NCBI GenBank assembly: GCA_030150305.1 | Contig: JASLGD010000415.1 | Span: forward strand, 1 to 5,199 | DNA: 5,199 nt | Origin: Caldimonas sp. | GTDB taxonomy: Bacteria > Pseudomonadota > Gammaproteobacteria > Burkholderiales > Burkholderiaceae_C | Direction: 5' to 3' | In this document: positions 1 through 4,180 of the stretch, one piece after another | How positions within the stretch are numbered: position 1 is the stretch's first letter | How the letters are laid out: each line of letters starts with the position of its first letter | Notes under the pieces: generated by a model | The model's input: only the letters and a program-made list of their open reading frames with translations | Told to the model about the DNA's origin: nothing | Database searches by the model: none | Made by a program: the position numbers and the translations under genes

Positions 1-625
1 CCTGGTAGATCAGGAACGCGCCCTTGCCGGCCTTGGCGGCGCCGTCGATCGCGCTCCAGAGCTTGAGCAGGTAGTTGAGGTCCCACTGCAGCTCGGGCGC
101 CGAGCGGCCGATGCCGGCCGTGCGGGCGATCAGGCTCATGCCCTTGGGGTAGTCGAGCTGGTCGAGGGCTTCCTTCAGCTCCTCGCGGTCCTCGCCCTCG
201 ATGCGCCGGCTCACGCCGCCGCCGCGCGGGTTGTTGGGCATCAGCACCAGGTAGCGGCCGGCGAGCGACACGAACGTGGTCAGCGCCGCGCCCTTGTTGC
301 CGCGCTCCTCCTTCTCGACCTGCACCAGCAGTTCCTGGCCTTCCTTGATGGCGTCGTTGATCTTCGCGGAGCGCACGTCGGCGCCTTCCTTGAAGTAGGC
401 CCGCGAGATCTCCTTGAACGGCAGGAAGCCGTGGCGGTCCTCGCCGTAGTCGACGAAGCACGCCTCGAGCGAGGGCTCGACCCGCGTGACGACCGCCTTG
501 TAGATGTTGCCCTTGCGCTGCTCGCGGCCTTCGATTTCGGTCTCGAAGTCCATCAGCTTCTGGCCGTCGACGATCGCCAGACGCCGTTCCTCGGCCTGGG
601 TCGCGTTGATCAGCATCCGTTTCAT
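1..625 (-). CDS. rne: Ribonuclease E, N-terminal 208 residues (partial, runs off the left edge)
   Basis: Endoribonuclease that initiates mRNA decay, matures 9S rRNA and tRNA precursors, and scaffolds the degradosome at the inner membrane. Translated on the minus strand, it opens MKRMLINATQAEERRLAIVD, the classic RNase E start, and runs without a stop to the window edge. The S1 RNA-binding domain covers about residues 35-125, with the KGNIYK, PSLEACFVDYG and RHGFLP motifs. It is followed by KEERGNKGAALT, a block that ends in MPNNPRGGGVSRRIEG, and RTAGIGRSAPELQWDL, all typical of RNase E. The catalytic DNase I-like region, Zn-link and C-terminal scaffold lie outside the window. The ATG at 625-623 is preceded by AAGGAG (636-631) with 5 nt spacing, so the start is secure. 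RNase G is the only close alternative; the MKRMLINATQ opening and alignment to E. coli Rne from memory favour RNase E. It is divergent from rluC, as in E. coli. Confidence 0.97.
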   Translation of the reverse strand, partial: MKRMLINATQAEERRLAIVDGQKLMDFETEIEGREQRKGNIYKAVVTRVEPSLEACFVDYGEDRHGFLPFKEISRAYFKEGADVRSAKINDAIKEGQELLVQVEKEERGNKGAALTTFVSLAGRYLVLMPNNPRGGGVSRRIEGEDREELKEALDQLDYPKGMSLIARTAGIGRSAPELQWDLNYLLKLWSAIDGAAKAGKGAFLIYQ

Positions 626-630
626 CCGCA

Positions 631-636
631 CTCCTT
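631..636 (-). promoter_or_regulatory. Shine-Dalgarno of rne
   Basis: The minus strand reads AAGGAG five bases before the rne ATG, close to ideal. It sits only two bases from the edge of an 18-bp perfect palindrome (639-656), so folding of the leader could influence ribosome access. Confidence 0.8.
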
Positions 637-638
637 CG

Positions 639-656
639 GCGGCCGCTAGCGGCCGC
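639..656. repeat. 18-bp perfect palindrome next to the rne ribosome binding site
   Basis: GCGGCCGCTAGCGGCCGC is a perfect palindrome: two NotI-type octamers joined by TA. As RNA it can fold into a 7-bp stem with a CUAG tetraloop, ending 2 nt from the rne Shine-Dalgarno. It lies in the rne 5' leader and may form the last hairpin before the start codon. A protein-binding operator is the other possibility. The function is inferred; the symmetry is seen directly. Confidence 0.6.
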
Positions 657-666
657 GCTCATCACG

Positions 667-690
667 CCGCGGCGGGAACGCCCGCTGCGG
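667..690 (-). promoter_or_regulatory. rne leader hairpin, middle
   Basis: Arms 667-676 and 681-690 are inverted repeats around a 4-nt loop. On the rne (minus) strand they pair over 10 positions with a single A·C mismatch; on the plus strand that pair is a G·U wobble. It stands between the two other leader hairpins. It is probably part of a structured 5' leader, and any role in rne autoregulation is inference from the E. coli rne leader. Confidence 0.45.
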
Positions 691-736
691 CCACAGATGC
701 ACGAGAAACGAGAGGAACCGGAGGAATCGCCCTGGA

Positions 737-774
737 CTGGCGGCGCGCGGTCAGGCGACCGCGCGCGCTGCCAG
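737..774 (-). promoter_or_regulatory. rne leader hairpin, upstream (10-bp perfect stem plus basal stem)
   Basis: GCGCGCGGTC (743-752) and GACCGCGCGC (757-766) pair perfectly around a 4-nt loop. A second helix below it, formed by CTGGC (737-741) with GCCAG (770-774), is separated by a small asymmetric internal loop. It is the strongest structure in the rne/rluC interval and would lie about 110-150 nt upstream of the rne start codon in the transcript. It is a candidate counterpart of the E. coli rne leader stem-loops that RNase E binds to control its own mRNA; similarity of function is not shown by the sequence. Confidence 0.5.
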
Positions 775-1095
775 CGTTGGCGCGCGCGAGACAGTGAAGA
801 AGCGGCTGGGAAGCGAGCTTTGGGTCACTGGACGCAAGTCGCAGCGCAAGAGGAGCGGGGCACACGGCCTCGTCTCCCATCGTCTGCGGCTGGTAAACCT
901 TGTCGCGGATTCGTTCTTGTTTGCTCTGCCGTCGCGCTTTCGGGCCGCAGCGTCGCTGGGGGAACGCTGCCTGCTCCGGCGACGCGACGTTGCATCACCG
1001 GATGGCCGGAACAGGATCCGACCGCTCCCTCCGGACCGCCTCGGTCGCCTCTATTGCGACGCTAAACTCCGAAGAATCAACAACTTGCGGCCAGC
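775..1095. other. Rest of the rne/rluC divergent interval, no gene seen
   Basis: This stretch separates the leader hairpins from the divergent promoters. Several frames are open for 70-120 codons in both directions, but the predicted proteins are Arg/Ala/Pro-rich, have no ribosome binding site and resemble no family I recognise; this is usual for GC-rich non-coding DNA. If the candidate promoter at 1110-1115 is used, the stretch is transcribed as the distal part of a leader of roughly 480 nt in front of rne. I see no tRNA, small-RNA signature or further strong inverted repeat in it. Confidence 0.5.
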
Positions 1096-1109
1096 GAGAG
1101 GAGCAGCGC

Positions 1110-1115
1110 ATTATA
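1110..1115 (-). promoter_or_regulatory. Candidate -10 box of the rne promoter
   Basis: The minus strand reads TATAAT, a perfect sigma-70 -10 hexamer, which is conspicuous in such GC-rich DNA. No convincing -35 box lies 16-18 bp upstream (the 17-bp position reads GCGGCC) and there is no extended TG. Transcription from here would start near 1103 and give a leader of about 480 nt, comparable with the long rne leader known in E. coli. On the plus strand, TTGCGG (1085-1090) followed after 18 bp by CATTAT (1109-1114) is a weaker candidate for rluC using overlapping bases. Confidence 0.45.
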
Positions 1116-1187
1116 GGGGCCAAGCGCTCGCCGGCCGCGGCCTCGCGGGCCAAGGCACCGCCGGCGTCGCGTCCAGCAGCGCCGCGC

Positions 1188-2147
1188 GTGGAAAACGTCC
1201 GCGTCGACGAGGCTTCGGCAGGGCAGCGGCTCGACAACTTCCTCGCCAAGGTGCTCAAGGGCGTGCCGCGCGCCCACCTGCACCGCGTCATCCGGTCGGG
1301 CGAGGTGCGCGTGAACAGCGCGCGCGCCGCTTCGGACACCCGGCTCGCGCTCGGCGATCGGGTGCGCGTGCCGCCGGTGCGCGTCGCCGATCGCTCGGGC
1401 CGCCCCGAGGCGCCGGCGCGCGAATACCGGATCGTCCACGAGGACGACGCGATCGTCTGCATCGACAAGCCCGCCGGCGTCGCCGTCCACGGCGGCAGCG
1501 GCGAGAGCCACGGCGTGATCGAGCAGATGCGGCGGGCCCGCCCGGGCGCGTTCCTCGAGCTCGTCCATCGGCTCGACAAGGAGACCTCGGGACTGCTGCT
1601 CGTCGCCAAGACGCGCCCGGCGCTCGTCTCGCTGCAGAACGATCTCAGGACCCGGCTGCCCGGCCGCGAGTTCGCCAAGGGCTACGCGGCGCTCGTAGTC
1701 GGCGACTGGCCGGCGTCGCTGAAGGTGATCGACGTCGCCCTGCGCAAGGACGTCGCCGCCGACGGCAGCCGGCACGTCCGCGCCGTCGATGACGACGACG
1801 CGCGTGCGCGGCGGTCGATCAGCCTCGTGCGCGTCGTCCGGCGCTTCGGCGACTTCAGCCTCGTCGACGTCGCGCTGAAGACCGGCCGCACGCACCAGAT
1901 CCGGGTCCATCTCGCCGATGCCGGCCATCCGATCGTCGGCGACCCGAAGTACGGTGACTTCGCTCTCAACCACGCGCTCGCGCGCGGAACGGCCGTGCCG
2001 GCGCTGCGCTTCGAGCGGATGTTCCTGCACGCGGCGCGGCTGCGATTCGTCCATCCGACCTCCGGCACGCCGCTCGAGCTCACTTCGGCCCTGCCGCAGG
2101 CGTGCGCCGAGCTGCTCGACGCGCTTGCCGCGCGGCCGCCCGGCTGA
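1188..2147 (+). CDS. rluC: 23S rRNA pseudouridine synthase RluC (RluA family)
   Basis: Converts uridines of 23S rRNA to pseudouridine; E. coli RluC acts at positions 955, 2504 and 2580. From the GTG at 1188 the protein has 319 residues, the same as E. coli RluC. An S4 RNA-binding domain covers about residues 7-70 (AGQRLDNFL, KGVPRAHLHR, SGEVRVN, PPVRVA). The catalytic domain follows, with IDKPAGVAVHGGSG, the active-site HRLDKETSG (Asp130), GRTHQIRVHLADAGHPIVGD and MFLHAARLRF. The start is the weak point: GTG 1188 lacks a clear Shine-Dalgarno. An ATG at 1002 would add 62 residues with no family resemblance, and AGGAG at 1099-1103 sits 6 nt before an ATT at 1110. The reading frame from 1110 looks like a plausible Ala/Pro/Arg-rich extension. 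RluD is less likely because the S4 and PPVRVA segments look RluC-like. Function is confident, the start is not. Confidence 0.93.
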   Translation: MENVRVDEASAGQRLDNFLAKVLKGVPRAHLHRVIRSGEVRVNSARAASDTRLALGDRVRVPPVRVADRSGRPEAPAREYRIVHEDDAIVCIDKPAGVAVHGGSGESHGVIEQMRRARPGAFLELVHRLDKETSGLLLVAKTRPALVSLQNDLRTRLPGREFAKGYAALVVGDWPASLKVIDVALRKDVAADGSRHVRAVDDDDARARRSISLVRVVRRFGDFSLVDVALKTGRTHQIRVHLADAGHPIVGDPKYGDFALNHALARGTAVPALRFERMFLHAARLRFVHPTSGTPLELTSALPQACAELLDALAARPPG

Positions 2148-2163
2148 GTCGCGGCGCCCTCCT

Positions 2164-2180
2164 ACGCCGGCCGCCGGCGT
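2164..2180 (+). terminator. Possible weak hairpin terminator after rluC
   Basis: ACGCCGG (2164-2170) and CCGGCGT (2174-2180) form a 7-bp perfect stem with a 3-nt loop, 17 bases past the rluC stop. No T tract follows, so intrinsic termination is doubtful; it may be a processing or stability structure, or chance in GC-rich DNA. Confidence 0.25.
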
Positions 2181-2271
2181 CGTCCGCTCGGAACGGCCGC
2201 GCTGCCGGAGCCCAATGACTGCGCCGCCGCGTCCGCTTCGGTGCGGGCGCGTCGCACCCATAACTCCAGAA

Positions 2272-2277
2272 AGAGGA
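2272..2277 (+). promoter_or_regulatory. Shine-Dalgarno of the SYLF lipoprotein gene
   Basis: AGAGGA lies 7 nt before the ATG at 2285. It stands in a short A-rich patch (2261-2280) that contrasts with the surrounding GC-rich DNA, favouring an open initiation region. Confidence 0.65.
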
Positions 2278-2284
2278 ACTCGCC

Positions 2285-2869
2285 ATGAAGACCAAGCTGC
2301 TCACCATCGCCGCGGCCGCCGCGCTCGCGGTGGGCTCGATCACCGGCTGCTCGACGACGACGACCGCGAACGCGGGCGCGACCGACAGCCCGGCCGCCAA
2401 GCGCAACGCCATCGACGCCGACGTCGACGCGGCGCTCGCGCGTCTGTATGCGCAGGACCCGTCGGCGCGCGAGATGGTCGCGAAGGCGCGCGGCACGCTC
2501 GTCTTCCCGTCGGTCGTCAGCGCCGGCTTCGTCATCGGCGGCTCGTACGGCCAGGGCGCGCTGCGCGTCGGTGGCCACACCGCCCGCTACTACAGCACCG
2601 CCGCCGGCTCCGTCGGCCTGCTCGCCGGCGCCGAGGCGAAGTCGGTGTTCCTGCTGTTCATGACCGACGAGGCGCTCGCCAAGTTCCGCGCGAGCGAGGG
2701 CTGGACGGTCGGCGCCGACGCGTCGGTGACGCTCGTCAATGTCGGCGCCAACGCGCAGGTCGACAGCAAGACGGCGCAGCAGGCGATCGTCGGCTACGTG
2801 CTGACCAAGGGCGGCCTGATGGCCAACCTCAGCCTCGACGGTACGAAGATCACGCCGCTCGCGATCTGA
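2285..2869 (+). CDS. SYLF/YSC84-domain lipoprotein
   Basis: A 194-residue secreted protein with a lipoprotein signal peptide: MKTK, a hydrophobic Ala/Leu run (residues 5-18), and the lipobox ITGC with the modified cysteine at residue 22. A Thr/Ala linker and an acidic helix (about 42-65) precede the SYLF (YSC84, formerly DUF500) domain, about residues 60-192. That domain shows KARGTLVFPSVVSAGFVIGG, YGQGALRV, AAGSVGLLAGAEAKSVFLLFM, and a C-terminal half ending in KGGLMANLSLDGTKITPL. SYLF domains bind lipid or actin in eukaryotes; bacterial members are envelope proteins of unknown job, so a membrane-lipid role is inference. The start is well supported by AGAGGA (2272-2277), 7 nt before the ATG. 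It is 137 bp from rluC and 49 bp before the HAD gene, and it has its own good ribosome binding site, so it may be an independent unit. Confidence 0.9.
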   Translation: MKTKLLTIAAAAALAVGSITGCSTTTTANAGATDSPAAKRNAIDADVDAALARLYAQDPSAREMVAKARGTLVFPSVVSAGFVIGGSYGQGALRVGGHTARYYSTAAGSVGLLAGAEAKSVFLLFMTDEALAKFRASEGWTVGADASVTLVNVGANAQVDSKTAQQAIVGYVLTKGGLMANLSLDGTKITPLAI

Positions 2870-2897
2870 GCGCGTTGCCCCTCGGCGGCGCGTGCGA

Positions 2898-2921
2898 CAT
2901 GGCGCAAGAATGTGCGCCATG
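2898..2921 (+). promoter_or_regulatory. 9-bp perfect inverted repeat covering the HAD gene start codons
   Basis: CATGGCGCA (2898-2906) and TGCGCCATG (2913-2921) are exact reverse complements around the 6-nt spacer AGAATG. The start codon at 2919-2921 is the end of the right arm and the alternative ATG at 2910-2912 is in the loop. As RNA this hairpin would hide the start codon; as DNA it could be an operator. No strong Shine-Dalgarno is visible nearby. The symmetry is certain and its function is inferred. Confidence 0.5.
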
Positions 2922-3578
2922 CCGCCGCGCCGCTTCGACCTCATCGTCTTCGACTGGGACGGCACGCTCTTCGACTCGACGCGCCTGATCGCGCGCTGCA
3001 TCCAGGCGGCGTGCGCCGACCTCGGTGCCGCGGTCCCGAGCGACCGCGACGCGAGCTACGTGATCGGGCTCGGGCTCGCCGACGCGTTGCGCCACGCCGC
3101 GCCCGACGTGCCCGCCGAACGCTACCGCGAGCTCGCCGAGCGCTATCGCCACCACTACCTGGCGCGCCAGGACGAGATCGTGCTGTTCGACGGCACGATC
3201 GAGATGCTGCACGCCCTGAAGGCGCGCAACCATTGGCTGGGCGTGGCCACCGGCAAGACCCGGCGCGGGCTCGAAGCCGCGCTCGACGCGTCGCCGCTGC
3301 GCGGGCTGTTCGACGCGACGCGGACCGCCGACGAGACCCGCGGCAAGCCCGACCCGATGATGCTGCACGAGCTGATGCACGAGCTCGGCGCGACGGCGTC
3401 GCGCACGCTGATGGTCGGCGACACGACGCACGACCTGCAGCTGGCGGCGAACGCCGGCTGCGCGAGCGTCGCCGTCAGCTTCGGCGCGCACGGGCACGAC
3501 GAGTTCGCCGCCCATTCGCCGCTCCACGTCGCGCACTCGACGGCCGAGCTCGCCGCCTGGCTCGAAGCGCATGGCTGA
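2919..3578 (+). CDS. HAD-superfamily phosphatase, Gph/phosphoglycolate-phosphatase type
   Basis: A 219-residue cytosolic hydrolase of the haloacid dehalogenase superfamily, subfamily IA. All four HAD motifs are present: motif I FDWDGTLFDS (nucleophile Asp12, acid/base Asp14); motif II GVATGKT (Thr111); motif III Lys143 in RGKPDP; motif IV MVGDTTHD (Asp168, Asp172). An alpha-helical cap occupies about residues 20-85. The Mg-dependent reaction transfers phosphate through an aspartyl-phosphate. The substrate cannot be told from sequence: phosphoglycolate, another small sugar phosphate or a nucleotide are all possible, so no symbol is given. The start is uncertain. ATG 2919 gives a normal N-terminus six residues before the first motif strand; ATG 2910 and GTG 2892 are in frame, and none has a strong ribosome binding site. 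The 3' end overlaps the Rieske gene by 8 nt, suggesting translational coupling. Confidence 0.93.
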   Translation: MPPRRFDLIVFDWDGTLFDSTRLIARCIQAACADLGAAVPSDRDASYVIGLGLADALRHAAPDVPAERYRELAERYRHHYLARQDEIVLFDGTIEMLHALKARNHWLGVATGKTRRGLEAALDASPLRGLFDATRTADETRGKPDPMMLHELMHELGATASRTLMVGDTTHDLQLAANAGCASVAVSFGAHGHDEFAAHSPLHVAHSTAELAAWLEAHG

Positions 3579-3984
3579 CGAGCGCGCCGCCCCGGCGCTG
3601 CCGAAGCCGGAGCCGCTGCCGCCGCAGCGGCTGTGCGATGGCGACGAGCTCATCGAGCGCGGCCGCGCGATCGTCTTCGACGTCCTCCACTTCCGCGAGC
3701 CGGCGCGCGCGTTCGCGCTGCGCTTCGACGGCCGCGTCGTCTGCTACCTGAACCGCTGCGTCCACGTTCCCACCGAGCTCGACTGGCAGCCCGGCGAGTT
3801 CCTCGACGCCGACCGCGAGTTCATCATCTGCTCGATCCACGGCGCCGCGTACGCGGCTGCCAGCGGACGCTGCATCGGCGGTCCGTGCGGGCGCGGCGGG
3901 CTCGTCGTGCTCGACGTCGTCGAGCGCGACGGCGCCGTCTGGTGGCTGCCGACACGCGACACGCGGCCGCCGTTCGACGACTGA
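3571..3984 (+). CDS. Small Rieske [2Fe-2S] protein
   Basis: A soluble 137-residue electron-transfer protein made of a single Rieske domain. The cluster ligands are visible as C63-V-H65 in NRCVHVPTELDW and C87-S-I-H90 in IICSIHGAAY, with 21 residues between His65 and Cys87. The following GRCIGGPCGRGG (Cys101, Cys106) is a typical loop of this small-Rieske group. There is no signal peptide or catalytic oxygenase domain, so it is more likely a ferredoxin-like carrier than an oxygenase alpha subunit; its partner is unknown. Its ATG lies inside the end of the HAD gene (overlap 3571-3578). A HAD gene followed by a Rieske gene downstream of rluC is, from memory, a common betaproteobacterial arrangement, but it does not reveal the function. 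The C-terminus (WWLPTRDTRPPFDD) is intact and a strong hairpin follows at once. Confidence 0.93.
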   Translation: MADERAAPALPKPEPLPPQRLCDGDELIERGRAIVFDVLHFREPARAFALRFDGRVVCYLNRCVHVPTELDWQPGEFLDADREFIICSIHGAAYAAASGRCIGGPCGRGGLVVLDVVERDGAVWWLPTRDTRPPFDD

Positions 3985-4011
3985 CGCACGCGCCGCAGCG
4001 CGGCGCGTGCG
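3985..4011 (+). terminator. 12-bp GC-rich hairpin right after the Rieske stop codon
   Basis: CGCACGCGCCGC (3985-3996) and GCGGCGCGTGCG (4000-4011) are perfect complements around a 3-nt AGC loop, starting on the base after the TGA. The stem is very stable, but no T run follows, so it is a non-canonical terminator or a 3'-end stabilising structure that closes the HAD-Rieske transcript and separates it from urtA. Confidence 0.55.
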
Positions 4012-4033
4012 CTCGCGCGCCGCCATCCCAAGC

Positions 4034-4063
4034 TGGTGCGCGCGCCGCCTTCGCATGGTGCGC
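4034..4063 (+). promoter_or_regulatory. Direct repeat TGGTGCGC upstream of the sigma-54 promoter
   Basis: TGGTGCGC occurs at 4034-4041 and again at 4056-4063, a 22-bp period or about two helical turns. Each contains GGTGC, the right half of the NtrC consensus GCACC-N5-GGTGC, but the left halves match poorly (about 2 of 5). They lie roughly 55-85 bp upstream of the expected start of transcription. They are possible enhancer-binding half-sites, and may be chance. Confidence 0.25.
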
Positions 4064-4090
4064 AGCCCGTGCCCCGGCTGCGGATCGACG

Positions 4091-4105
4091 TGGCACAGGC
4101 CTTGC
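4091..4105 (+). promoter_or_regulatory. Sigma-54 (RpoN) -24/-12 promoter of urtA
   Basis: TGGCAC-AGGCC-TTGC matches the sigma-54 consensus TGGCACG-N4-TTGCA/T: the invariant GG (4092-4093) and GC (4104-4105) are present at the correct spacing, and the only departures are A for G after TGGCAC and G after TTGC. Transcription would start near 4117, about 64 nt before the urtA ATG. Urea-uptake genes are typically induced under nitrogen limitation, in many proteobacteria through NtrC and sigma-54, so the site fits its gene. An enhancer-binding activator would be needed. Confidence 0.7.
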
Positions 4106-4167
4106 GAACGAGGCCGCCGACGAACTGCTCCTGTTCGCCGCGCCATCACGCTCGCATCCAAGCCATC

Positions 4168-4174
4168 GGGAGGA
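4168..4174 (+). promoter_or_regulatory. Shine-Dalgarno of urtA
   Basis: GGGAGGA lies 6 nt before the ATG at 4181. It is the strongest plus-strand ribosome binding site in the window and rules out the longer in-frame start at 4007, which would put residues ahead of a clear signal peptide. Confidence 0.85.
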
Positions 4175-4180
4175 TCCTTC

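Noticed and set aside
639..656. The double NotI-type palindrome as a cloning or linker artefact.
   Set aside because: It lies in continuous natural-looking sequence between the rne leader and its ribosome binding site, with no vector sequence around it.
697..1065. Open frames of 70-122 codons in the rne/rluC interval on both strands.
   Set aside because: They have no Shine-Dalgarno or recognisable domain, an Arg-rich composition, and overlap the hairpins; expected by chance in GC-rich DNA.
1002..1187. Upstream ATG at 1002 (or TTG at 900) as the rluC start.
   Set aside because: The added residues do not resemble RluC, no ribosome binding site precedes them, and the candidate divergent promoter region would fall inside the gene. 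Kept only as an alternative.
1077..2261. A 394-codon open frame on the minus strand opposite rluC.
   Set aside because: It mirrors the RluC codons, has low-complexity Arg/Ala/Asp composition and no ribosome binding site.
4007..4180. Start of urtA at 4007, giving 58 extra residues.
   Set aside because: The extension precedes a clear signal peptide, covers the sigma-54 promoter, and is Arg/Cys-rich without homology; GGGAGGA marks the ATG at 4181.
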